From: JBBIVB01 sp964567515
GTDB lineage: Bacteria; Patescibacteriota; Patescibacteriia; Veblenbacterales; UBA10138
Assembly (NCBI GenBank): GCA_964567515.1
Contig: CAZMMW010000010.1
Span: 1 to 21,032, forward strand
Reading direction: 5' to 3'
Length of the DNA stretch: 21,032 bases
The notes below the pieces were generated by a model that was not told the origin of the DNA, did not search any database, and was given only the letters and a program-made list of their open reading frames with translations. Positions 7,798-14,637 of the stretch are shown here, piece after piece. The translations under genes were made by a program, and so were the position numbers. The first letter of the stretch is position 1. Each line of letters begins with the position of its first letter.

Positions 7798-8481
7798 ATG
7801 TTTGATATTAAACATGTCGCTATCATAGTTGACGGCAACCGCCGTTGGGCTAGAGCCAGAAATTTACCTACTTTAGCAGGTCATAAGGCTGGTTATGCTC
7901 GCGTTAAAGAGTTAGCCCGCTGGATTTTTGCTAGGGGAATTCCTTGGGTTAGTTTTTATTTGTTTTCTCGGGAAAATTGGTCGCGATCAAAAGAGGAAGT
8001 GGCCTATTTATTTGATTTATTAGACGACGGATTAAGAAACGATCTTAAAGATTTTATTAAAGATGGTATAAGATTAAAGTTCGCTGGTAGACGTCAAGAA
8101 TTACGTTCCACTACTAAAAAATTAATGGCCGAAGCAGAAGAACAAACCAAAGATGGCAGTAAAGGTACTGTTGTTGCTTGTATTAACTACGGCGGACAGC
8201 AGGAAATTGTGGAGGGTGTACAAAATTTAGCTCAACAAGAGGTTGATTTAACTAAACTCACCTCAGCACAATTGAAGAAATCTTTATCAACCAAAGACGT
8301 ACCGCCGGTAGATTTAATGATTAGAACTTCGGGCGAACAGCGAATATCAAACTTTTTATTATGGGAGATAGCCTATGCTGAACTTTATTTTACTCCGGCG
8401 CTTTTTCCTGATTTTACAGAAAAAGATTTAGATCAAGTACTTGGTTGGTATCAAACCCGCCAGCGACGATTTGGTATCTAG
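7798..8481 (+). CDS. uppS: Isoprenyl transferase (cis-prenyltransferase, UppS type)
   Basis: The 227-aa soluble enzyme condenses isopentenyl diphosphate onto farnesyl diphosphate to make undecaprenyl diphosphate, the lipid carrier for peptidoglycan and other wall glycans. Motifs in order: HVAIIVDGNRRWA (6-18) with the Mg-binding D12; FSRENWSR (56-63); INYGG (129-133); and RTSGEQRISNFLLW (176-189) with the diphosphate-binding Arg residues; E195 lies in the final AYAELYF motif. The usual DGNGRWA is DGNRRWA here, which also occurs in other cis-prenyltransferases such as mycobacterial ones. Chain length made is therefore uncertain. The gene follows tRNA-Pro by 13 bases and lacks a Shine-Dalgarno site. 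It converges on a minus-strand gene 12 bases downstream. Confidence 0.95.
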   Translation: MFDIKHVAIIVDGNRRWARARNLPTLAGHKAGYARVKELARWIFARGIPWVSFYLFSRENWSRSKEEVAYLFDLLDDGLRNDLKDFIKDGIRLKFAGRRQELRSTTKKLMAEAEEQTKDGSKGTVVACINYGGQQEIVEGVQNLAQQEVDLTKLTSAQLKKSLSTKDVPPVDLMIRTSGEQRISNFLLWEIAYAELYFTPALFPDFTEKDLDQVLGWYQTRQRRFGI

Positions 8482-8493
8482 TTAGTCTTATTA

Positions 8494-8829
8494 TTAAATT
8501 TGTTCAATATTCTTATATTCTTCGTAGGCTTCGTCTAGATGCCTTTGAGCGTTTTTGACCTGTTCTTGTATTTCACGTTCCTGTTCAGAAATTTGTTCTT
8601 TGATACTTTGTCTTAAGGCTTCAATTAACTCTAGCATTTCTAGCTCATTGCGTTTGACCCGTTCGGAATTCAAACAGTCTAAAATAATTCTACCTAAAGA
8701 TGGTTTGTCGCCCACGTTTTTTTCACTAGCCCAACCATACTGCCATTCATTAATAGCTTGGTTGGCTACCGCTTTGGTTACTTCGGCACTAGTTATTTCT
8801 GGCGGATTTTTATCTGATTCAATACTCAT
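8494..8829 (-). CDS. Small coiled-coil hypothetical protein
   Basis: The 111-aa acidic protein has a non-helical N-terminus (about 1-50, with the motif INEWQYGWASEKN). A long charged helix follows (about 55-111), rich in Glu, Gln and Lys with a heptad-like pattern, so a coiled coil is likely. No domain is recognised. The minus-strand reading is preferred over the overlapping plus-strand one (8555-8839), which is Ser/Leu/Cys-rich and lacks a signal. A near-consensus promoter on the minus strand (8877-8905) places the transcript start about 40 bases before this ATG. It is convergent with uppS, with only 12 bases between them and no obvious shared terminator. Confidence 0.75.
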   Translation of the reverse strand: MSIESDKNPPEITSAEVTKAVANQAINEWQYGWASEKNVGDKPSLGRIILDCLNSERVKRNELEMLELIEALRQSIKEQISEQEREIQEQVKNAQRHLDEAYEEYKNIEQI

Positions 8830-8876
8830 AAATTTTTAGTAGTTATTGATTAAGTAAGCTAACTTTAGTATAACAT

Positions 8877-8905
8877 ATTTTAGGATTTTTTATTTTAACT
8901 GTCAA
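8877..8905 (-). promoter_or_regulatory. Near-consensus promoter for the coiled-coil gene
   Basis: On the minus strand TTGACA (8905-8900) is followed after 17 bases by TAAAAT (8882-8877), with the start expected near 8870 and the ATG at 8829. It is among the best promoters in the window. A G+C-rich hairpin (TGCGCC/GGCGCA, 8912-8934) lies just upstream, between this promoter and rarA. Confidence 0.7.
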
Positions 8906-9040
8906 GATTAGTGCGCCCCACACCTAGCGGCGCAGGTCATTTAAGTAAAAGATTAAATAAATAAAGAAAGACGGATTTTTATAAAACCATCATTATCGGT
9001 CTAGGTCTGAGGGTGAAATAATGATAAAATATAATTGTTT

Positions 9041-10324
9041 ATGTCAATTAAGCGGTCAACCAGCAATGATTTGTTTGATTATAGTTTAGAGCAGAATATA
9101 GCCCGTGAAGCGCCTTTGGCTGATCGTTTACGACCTTCTATTTGGGCGGATTTTATTGGCCAAGAAGAAGTAGTTGGTGTAGGCAAACCCTTGCGTAAGT
9201 TAATTGAGCAAGATCAAGCGCCTTCGCTTATTTTTTGGGGACCGCCAGGTTCTGGTAAAACTACTTTAGCTCGGTTGATTGCTCGCCTGACTCAGTCTAC
9301 TTTTGTACAATTACCAGCTGTAGTTTCTGGTTTGGGTGATTTGCGTCGAGAAATTAAGCGGGCTATAGAGCGTCGTAAACTTCACAACATCAAAACTATT
9401 TTATTTATTGATGAGATACATCGTTGGAGTAAATCACAGCAAGACGCTTTATTGCCTTATGTAGAACAAGGCACAGTTACTTTGATTGGCGCCACCACGG
9501 AAAATCCCTCCTTTGAAGTTATATCGGCTTTGTTATCACGTTGTCGGGTTGTGATTTTAAAACCTTTAACCGCTAATGATATTACCAAAATTTTACAGCG
9601 GGCCTTGCAAGACAAAGAAGTTGGTTTTGGAAAAATTAAAGTCCAAGGTGAGCAAAAGATTATTTCACACTTAGCAGTATTAGCTTCTGGTGACGCTAGG
9701 GTAGCTTTGAATACTTTAGAGTTGGCTATTAAATCTTCCCTATACAACGGTATAGCTAAAATTACTGACGAGTTAATTAAACAAAGTTTACAACGCACCC
9801 ATCTTTTATATGATAAACAAGGTGAAGGGCATTATAATTTAATTTCTGCCTTGCATAAATCCTTGCGCGGGAGCGATGTTGATGCGGCTTTGTATTGGCT
9901 TGGTAGAATGTTAGAAGCGGGGGAGGATCCTTTGTATATTGCTCGTCGTTTAATCCGTTTTGCTTCCGAAGACGTTGGCTTAGCAGATCCTCATGCTTTA
10001 GTGCAGGCCACAGCCGCTTTTCAGGCCACACACAGTATTGGTATGCCAGAATGTAATGTTGTTTTAGCTCAGGCGGTGGCTTATTTAGCCAGAGCGCCTA
10101 AATCTAACGCTCTTTATGAAGCTTATGGTAAAGTAAAAGAAGATGTTTTAAATACTATTAATGACGTGGTGCCGCTGCATTTACGTAATGCACCTACTAA
10201 ATTAATGAAAGACGTTGGTTATGGCAAAGGATATAAATACAATCCTGATTATGATGAGCCGCTAGAGCAGGATTATTTACCACCAACTTTAAAAGGGAAA
10301 AAATATTTAGACTCTAAATTTTAG
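9041..10324 (+). CDS. rarA: Replication-associated recombination protein A (AAA+ ATPase)
   Basis: RarA/MgsA acts at stalled replication forks as a tetrameric clamp-loader-like AAA+ ATPase. The 427-aa product has Walker A GPPGSGKT (67-74), Walker B ILFIDE (120-125), the family-specific sensor-1 segment GATTENPSF (150-158) and the arginine finger in SALLSRCR (R167). The usual C-terminal MgsA domain follows, with EAGEDPLYIARRLIRFASEDVG and YKYNPDY near the end. The ATG at 9041 is preferred to a TTG at 9035. A TATAAT occurs at 9030-9035, only 5 bases before the ATG; if it is a real -10 box the mRNA would be nearly leaderless. It begins a five-gene run with gaps of 3-27 bases. Confidence 0.95.
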   Translation: MSIKRSTSNDLFDYSLEQNIAREAPLADRLRPSIWADFIGQEEVVGVGKPLRKLIEQDQAPSLIFWGPPGSGKTTLARLIARLTQSTFVQLPAVVSGLGDLRREIKRAIERRKLHNIKTILFIDEIHRWSKSQQDALLPYVEQGTVTLIGATTENPSFEVISALLSRCRVVILKPLTANDITKILQRALQDKEVGFGKIKVQGEQKIISHLAVLASGDARVALNTLELAIKSSLYNGIAKITDELIKQSLQRTHLLYDKQGEGHYNLISALHKSLRGSDVDAALYWLGRMLEAGEDPLYIARRLIRFASEDVGLADPHALVQATAAFQATHSIGMPECNVVLAQAVAYLARAPKSNALYEAYGKVKEDVLNTINDVVPLHLRNAPTKLMKDVGYGKGYKYNPDYDEPLEQDYLPPTLKGKKYLDSKF

Positions 10325-10342
10325 CTTCTAATTTTTAATCTT

Positions 10343-10669
10343 ATGACTTACGAACATTGGCTTGATTTAAAAAATAAAACCAAAAACCAATTTAAGATTT
10401 TAGAGGAAGGCGAGGATTTTTTAGAGCCGGGTCCGGGAACTAAGGAATTTATTGAATTTTTAGGTCCCGCTGGCAAAACGAGATTGGAATTAGTTAAAAA
10501 GCCAGTAGTGCTAGATAAGAAAATCCATTATTCTAAACGTATTGGCAGTTCCACTTCCGTAGAATATGTTTATGACCAACATGAACAGACTTTAACTTTG
10601 CATGTGTATATTTGGAATGAAGTCGGGCAAGTTTGGCAAGAGTTGAAATCAAACAGCGCCATTGTTTAA
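10343..10669 (+). CDS. Small soluble hypothetical protein
   Basis: The 108-aa protein has no signal or membrane segment and no family I can name. It contains an acidic N-terminal part and a beta-rich middle and end (LELVKKPVVLDKKIHYSKR, then VEYVYDQHEQTLTLHVYIW). That suggests a small beta-sheet fold. It lies 18 bases after rarA and 27 before the next gene in the same direction, so it is probably co-transcribed. Its coding nature is supported by position and by composition matching its neighbours. No Shine-Dalgarno motif is seen. Confidence 0.78.
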   Translation: MTYEHWLDLKNKTKNQFKILEEGEDFLEPGPGTKEFIEFLGPAGKTRLELVKKPVVLDKKIHYSKRIGSSTSVEYVYDQHEQTLTLHVYIWNEVGQVWQELKSNSAIV

Positions 10670-10696
10670 AATTGCTAATTTAGTTAAAATAAATAT

Positions 10697-11134
10697 ATGC
10701 TTAGGTTGTTTTCTAATAAAAGATTATGGATAATTACTGCCAGTTTTACTGCTTTAATTGTCATTTTATTTTTTGTTTTAGCAGCAGGACAACGTTCCAG
10801 CAGTAATATTGGCGATGGTCAGCTAGCAGACGTTTTATACCAGCGGGAACAGGTTTATATCAAGTCCGTGATGGAACAGTTAGCTTTACTGGAGCCATTA
10901 CTATCTCCTCAGTTATCTGCTGATGATGTTAAACAGATATCAGACATTAGAGCTAAAATTTTATCTTTAACAGTGCCATCTAAACAATACCTTGATTGGC
11001 ATTGGCAAGTGGTGAGAAGACTTGATTTATTGAACAGCGTTATCACTGGTAAAAATAAAGATAAAAACATCTCCGTTGCCTTACTGCAGAAAGATTTATC
11101 TAAATTAGTTAGTGATTTTGCCGCCAATCATTAA
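10697..11134 (+). CDS. Single-pass membrane hypothetical protein
   Basis: The 145-aa product has a basic N-terminus and one hydrophobic anchor (about 9-30). A helical extracytoplasmic domain follows (about 42-145) with Leu-rich heptad-like stretches such as VMEQLALLEPLLSPQL and a Trp-containing segment near 100. No family is recognised. It precedes a polytopic membrane protein by only 3 bases and shares the rarA run, so a membrane complex with the next two products is an inference from gene order only. Confidence 0.8.
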   Translation: MLRLFSNKRLWIITASFTALIVILFFVLAAGQRSSSNIGDGQLADVLYQREQVYIKSVMEQLALLEPLLSPQLSADDVKQISDIRAKILSLTVPSKQYLDWHWQVVRRLDLLNSVITGKNKDKNISVALLQKDLSKLVSDFAANH

Positions 11135-11137
11135 TAT

Positions 11138-11893
11138 ATGTCAAATAAGTTAACGCCTTATATTGTTAGCTTAGCAGTTATTTTGCCACCGATTTTGGTT
11201 TGGCGTAATATTAATTTTTATTATGTTGGTTGGTTTTATGTTGCCTTGGCCGCTATAGTGATGTGGTTATGGTGGCAACCCGGCGAACGAATTAATAAAG
11301 TGGTTTGGCCATGGATAGCTTTGGTTATTTTTTGGTTTAGTTCTTGGCCAATGTTTTTGTTGTTATCCCATGATCTTTATCGAGTCATATTTTTAATTTT
11401 ACAATTAGTAATTACCTGGTGGTATTTATCTTCCTGGTTAACTAATCAGTCACATATTTTAGGTTTAATTAAGGGAGCTGGCTTAATACCAACTAGTGCG
11501 GTTTGTTGGTTAGTGTTCTTCTTTTTAGGAGCTACCGCCACAGCTTGGCTGGTTTTGTTAGGAACCAAGTTATGGTTGATTATTATATTTTATTTACTAG
11601 CTTTATTATTTTTAATAGGTGCTTTATGGTGGACGGCGGGATGGAATTTTTGGCAACACTGGCCTTATGCCCTCGTCCTAGGTTTAGTGCAGTTAGAAAT
11701 ATTTATAGTAACCTTATGGTTACCGACGAGTTTTTATTTGATAGGTTGGTTGCAAGCTTCCTCTTTTTTATTATTATTTTTATTGATTTGGCATGAAGCC
11801 AGCTTAGCCATCAGTCGCCGTCAATTAATAAGATACTTAATATTGTTATTTATGGCCACCGTCGTACTTATTTGGTCGGCGCGCTGGTTTTAA
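11138..11893 (+). CDS. Trp-rich polytopic membrane protein
   Basis: The 251-aa protein is almost entirely hydrophobic, with about eight membrane segments and an unusually high Trp count. No conserved catalytic motif is visible and no family is recognised. It lies 3 bases after the preceding anchored protein and 14 bases before the HtrA-like gene. This tight spacing suggests translation coupling and a shared membrane function. The start ATG at 11138 follows the previous stop directly and has no Shine-Dalgarno site. Confidence 0.8.
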   Translation: MSNKLTPYIVSLAVILPPILVWRNINFYYVGWFYVALAAIVMWLWWQPGERINKVVWPWIALVIFWFSSWPMFLLLSHDLYRVIFLILQLVITWWYLSSWLTNQSHILGLIKGAGLIPTSAVCWLVFFFLGATATAWLVLLGTKLWLIIIFYLLALLFLIGALWWTAGWNFWQHWPYALVLGLVQLEIFIVTLWLPTSFYLIGWLQASSFLLLFLLIWHEASLAISRRQLIRYLILLFMATVVLIWSARWF

Positions 11894-11907
11894 TTTTTGT
11901 ATTATTT

Positions 11908-13149
11908 ATGACAGATAAAAATCATAAAACTAATAATTTTGAGCAAGAGATCAGAGATATGTATAAAGAGCGTAATATACATTTAGGATTTGTTAAACCA
12001 GCAAACAACGGATCAGCCAGAGTATTAAAATTAAACATATTGTGGTTCGGATTAGTTTTGATAATGGTTATATTTTTTGGTTTATTTTTGATTTGGTATG
12101 TACCTTTAACTACTACCGTTGCGCCACAACCAACTGTTACTACAGTTGTCACTGACAAAGAAAGCGCTTTATTATCTGACATAAATCACTTATCTTCGTC
12201 CACGGTAATTATTTTTAGTAGTCAAACTTTATCTGATAAAGTACCTCTGTGGCAGGATGCTTATTTGATTAATAAAGCTTTGGGATTAGGGTTAGTATTA
12301 TCAAATGATGGCTGGTTAGTGACTACTAATCAAGTAATAACAGATATTAACAAGGCATATACTGTTGCCGCGCCCAATGGCCAATTATATCAAGTAAAAT
12401 ATTTAGTTAAGGATCCAGCCGCTCCTTTTATTTATTTAAAAATAGTAGCTGATGGTTTAACACCAACGGCCTTTCGCCGTCTTGGCGAAATTGTTAAAGG
12501 CAGTTTAGTGGTCACTCAAGCGCCGGTCGGGCAGGGGAGCGAAGAGGGTTTGGTAGTGAGAAGAATATCAGCTTTACTACCGTTCAATATTATCAAGAGT
12601 AATAATGCTTTAATTAAAAAAGCAGAGGATTTGTCAGACGTTTTTTTATTGGATAGTAGTTTAGCTGATCAATACTTAGGCGCGCCAGTTTATAGTTTAG
12701 ATAATAAAGTAATAGGTTTACTGGGTCGAACTTCTTCTAGTGTAGAAATTATCTATCCTTTAGAAAACATAGATCAAATTATTGATAAATTATTTGCCAC
12801 CGAACCTATTACGCGGGTTTATTTAGGAGTTCATTATGTGATGTTAAACAATATTCTGCCTTTTAGCGATAAAAAGAATGATTTACCAAAAACAGGCGCT
12901 TGGTTGGTTGGCAATGGTAATCAAGCGGCAGTAGTCGGTAAAAGTCCAGCTAGCGTAGCGGGTTTAAAAACCAATGACGTTATCCTTTATATAGAAAAAG
13001 ATAGAGTTTCAGGGAATAGGAGTTTGGCTTATTTATTGCAATCCTACAAAATAGGTACTAAGGTTAATTTAAAAATTTGGCGCGCTGGCAAAGAAATAGA
13101 CGCGTCGGTTACCTTGGATAAGATAAGCGGAACCAGCGTAGAGAAGTAG
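11908..13149 (+). CDS. Membrane-anchored HtrA-like protein with PDZ domain; probable pseudoprotease
   Basis: The ATG at 11908 gives 413 aa and does not overlap the preceding stop at 11893; an ORF start at 11872 would. A 43-residue cytoplasmic tail precedes one membrane helix (about 44-66). A trypsin-like (S1C/DegP) fold is suggested by GLGLVLSNDGWLVTTNQV (126-143), DPAAPFIYLKI (169-179) and LADQYLGAPVY...KVIGL (252-271). Compared with DegP patterns, the catalytic His is Q142 (TNNHV becomes TTNQV), the Asp is P173 and the Ser is L257 (GNSGG becomes QYLGA). A PDZ domain follows (about 305-395: YLGV, SPASVAGLKTNDVILYI, GTKVNLKIWRAG). All three catalytic residues therefore appear lost. It may scaffold or sense envelope proteins. 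It ends the rarA run. Confidence 0.82.
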   Translation: MTDKNHKTNNFEQEIRDMYKERNIHLGFVKPANNGSARVLKLNILWFGLVLIMVIFFGLFLIWYVPLTTTVAPQPTVTTVVTDKESALLSDINHLSSSTVIIFSSQTLSDKVPLWQDAYLINKALGLGLVLSNDGWLVTTNQVITDINKAYTVAAPNGQLYQVKYLVKDPAAPFIYLKIVADGLTPTAFRRLGEIVKGSLVVTQAPVGQGSEEGLVVRRISALLPFNIIKSNNALIKKAEDLSDVFLLDSSLADQYLGAPVYSLDNKVIGLLGRTSSSVEIIYPLENIDQIIDKLFATEPITRVYLGVHYVMLNNILPFSDKKNDLPKTGAWLVGNGNQAAVVGKSPASVAGLKTNDVILYIEKDRVSGNRSLAYLLQSYKIGTKVNLKIWRAGKEIDASVTLDKISGTSVEK

Positions 13150-13194
13150 AGGTTAGAAGCTAGAATTAAGAACAAAAATCTCGCCCGTTTTTCT

Positions 13195-13515
13195 TTTGTC
13201 GTGTCATTGCGAGCAAGTTTCAGCGAGCGTGGCAATTCCAAGGTGACCGCTTCGGTTGTCCGTCAACTGGTGGACCCTCTCGCAGTGACGTTCTGTTATT
13301 ATCACGATCTCGTGCCGATGGCGAGGAACGGCGATCTCTTGTAGCGAGGAGATAGTGTCATCTTGAATTTACCCGCCCTCTGTAGTTTTAACGAAGGAGG
13401 ATTTTAAGGTCTCGTCTTTCTGTCATCTCGAACTTGCTGCGCCTTGTATAGTCACAAGACTTATTCGGGGTTTCTGGATCTAACAGAGATCCCGAAACAA
13501 GTTTAGGATGGCGCC
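13195..13515. repeat. Mosaic of degenerate palindromic intergenic repeats
   Basis: This gap between convergent genes holds no gene. Unit one has arms at 13202-13213 (TGTCATTGCGAG) and 13279-13290 (CTCGCAGTGACG), pairing with two G-U pairs, and includes GCGTGGCAATTCC. Unit two (about 13308-13372) includes GATCTC and GAGGAGAT blocks. Unit three has arms near 13422-13435 (GTCATCTCGAACTTG-like) and 13498-13512 (CAAGTTTAGGATGGC), plus an inner 12-bp stem (13470-13481 with 13487-13498, one mismatch). These resemble the GTCATTGCGAG and GTCATCCTGAAC type repeats seen between genes in many bacteria. They are probably REP/RPE-like and non-coding. Confidence 0.6.
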
Positions 13516-13557
13516 TTTACTTATTATAAAAATAATCATTCCCCCACTCATCATTAA

Positions 13558-13830
13558 TTACTTCATGCCCGTAGGCGGATTAGGAGAATATTTACGGTTA
13601 GTTATTTTCCATTGATCTACAAATTTTCCTATACCTTGGCGTGCTAGTTTATTGCTTCTTTTAACCGAAATTTGCGACCAGGCTAGCGCACTGGCAAAAT
13701 TAATTTTATATCTTCCTCTAACTACAATGTAGGTAATTTCTCCGGTTTTAACAGCCTGCCTAATAGTTTTGGTAGATAAACCAAACAACCTGGAGCATTC
13801 GCTTATAGAAATACGTATTGGCTCTTCCAT
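13558..13830 (-). CDS. Small helix-turn-helix DNA-binding protein (excisionase/MerR-like)
   Basis: From the ATG at 13830 the product is 90 aa. A GTG at 13845 would add five residues. The segment ISISECSRLFGLSTKTIRQAV (7-27) followed by KTGEITYIVVRGRYKINFASALAW (28-51) matches the winged helix-turn-helix style of excisionase/MerR-type (HTH_17) domains: helix, turn, recognition helix, short beta wing, then a domain-anchoring Trp. The tail (52-90) is basic. It is likely a small regulator or recombination directionality factor; no integrase is nearby, so a regulator is favoured. A TATAAT on the minus strand (13857-13852) lies 21 bases before this ATG. A DnaA-box-like nonamer overlaps its leader. 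Confidence 0.72.
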   Translation of the reverse strand: MEEPIRISISECSRLFGLSTKTIRQAVKTGEITYIVVRGRYKINFASALAWSQISVKRSNKLARQGIGKFVDQWKITNRKYSPNPPTGMK

Positions 13831-13835
13831 ATATT

Positions 13836-13844
13836 TTATCCACA
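13836..13844 (+). promoter_or_regulatory. Second perfect DnaA-box-like nonamer
   Basis: TTATCCACA again matches the consensus DnaA box exactly. It lies between the predicted -10 box and the ATG of the minus-strand HTH gene. As a lone site its role is uncertain; it could reflect regulation by DnaA or chance. Confidence 0.25.
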
Positions 13845-13968
13845 CACCTTGATTATATTGAAGATACTTTTTACGTTTTTGGTAAGTTAGTGTTATTTTT
13901 TAGATATTGTGCTATGTAGTAAAGTGGATGGATATACTTCTACACTAGTTTATACCTATCTTATAAAA

Positions 13969-14079
13969 ATGTCAAATTTCCTTTTAAATATAGTTAGAAT
14001 AATCAGGCCGTACTTGCTAATTAGTGGTAAAATCATTAAAATAAATCCAGTTTGCTGTAACATTTGCAGCGTTTTTTAG
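13969..14079 (+). CDS. Possible 36-codon upstream ORF before the sigma factor
   Basis: An ATG at 13969 opens a 36-codon frame that ends with TAG at 14077-14079, 9 bases before the sigma-factor ATG. Its last codons (Cys-Cys-Asn-Ile-Cys) run through the terminator-like hairpin at 14053-14077. If translated it could act as a leader peptide. There is no Shine-Dalgarno site, and the promoter predicted at 14014-14042 lies inside it, so it could only be made from an earlier start. A TATAAA lies just upstream at 13962-13967. This is a weak call. Confidence 0.2.
   Translation: MSNFLLNIVRIIRPYLLISGKIIKINPVCCNICSVF
14014..14042 (+). promoter_or_regulatory. Predicted promoter of the sigma-factor operon
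   Basis: TTGCTA (14014-14019) and TAAAAT (14037-14042) are separated by exactly 17 bases, with the start expected near 14049. The transcript would begin just before the hairpin at 14053. Confidence 0.5.
14053..14077 (+). terminator. Terminator-like hairpin in the leader of the sigma-factor gene
   Basis: An 8-bp stem (TGCTGTAA 14053-14060 with TTTGCAGCG 14064-14071, including two G-U pairs) has a 3-base loop and is followed by six Ts (14072-14077). It lies 11 bases before the ATG, and no plus-strand gene ends upstream. It is therefore a candidate attenuator or 5' stability hairpin rather than an ordinary end of gene. Confidence 0.5.
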
Positions 14080-14088
14080 TCTTATTCT

Positions 14089-14637
14089 ATGTCTGATAAG
14101 TTCACACATATTAAAGAACAAATATTACTTTTAAAAGTTAGACACGGTGATGCTGCTGCGTACGCGGAAATCTATGATACTTTTGTTAATGCTATTTTCC
14201 GCTACATCAGTTTTAGAGTGCCCAATGAAGAGATAGCTCAAGATTTAACAGCCGATACTTTTTTACGAGTCTGGGAGCGTTTAACAGGAGAGACAGATAT
14301 TAAGGTTAAGAATTTAAGGGCTTATCTTTATCAGGTAGCTAAAAATTTAATCGCTGATTATTACCGTCAACAACAACCATTGTTATTAGATGAAAGCATA
14401 GAAGAGATAGAAACAGAAGGAGAAACGGCAGAAGTTCATTTAGACAGGCAAGCGACCTTGGCGGAAATAGAACAGGCTTTAAAAAAATTAAAACCGATTT
14501 ATCAGGAAGTTGTCATATTAGTTTATATTGAAGGTTTATCAGTTAAAGAAGCAGCAGTTATTTTAAACAAAACACACGGCGCTACTAGAGTTTTATTGCA
14601 TCGAGCGCTTAATCAACTTAAAACCCTACTCAATTAA
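14089..14637 (+). CDS. ECF-type RNA polymerase sigma factor
   Basis: The 182-aa protein directs RNA polymerase to a set of alternative promoters. Region 2 spans about 12-95: YAEIYDTFVNAIFRYISFR, then the acidic core-binding and -10 recognition segment AQDLTADTFLRVWE (50-63), and LRAYLYQVAKNLIADYYR (76-93). An acidic linker follows. Region 4 (about 124-182) includes LKPIYQEVVILVYIEGLSVKEAAVILNKTHGATRVLLHRAL, the helix-turn-helix for the -35 element. Its stop codon is directly followed by the ATG of the next gene, so the two are translationally coupled. This suggests the downstream membrane protein acts on the sigma factor. No Shine-Dalgarno site is seen; a terminator-like hairpin precedes it. 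Confidence 0.92.
   Translation: MSDKFTHIKEQILLLKVRHGDAAAYAEIYDTFVNAIFRYISFRVPNEEIAQDLTADTFLRVWERLTGETDIKVKNLRAYLYQVAKNLIADYYRQQQPLLLDESIEEIETEGETAEVHLDRQATLAEIEQALKKLKPIYQEVVILVYIEGLSVKEAAVILNKTHGATRVLLHRALNQLKTLLN

Noticed and set aside
8555..8839. 94-codon plus-strand ORF opposite the coiled-coil gene
   Set aside because: Ser/Leu/Cys-rich shadow of the minus-strand gene, which has a strong promoter and a protein-like coiled-coil composition.
13044..13241. 65-codon minus-strand ORF across the end of the HtrA-like gene
   Set aside because: Antisense to a real gene end and to the repeat cluster; no coding signs.
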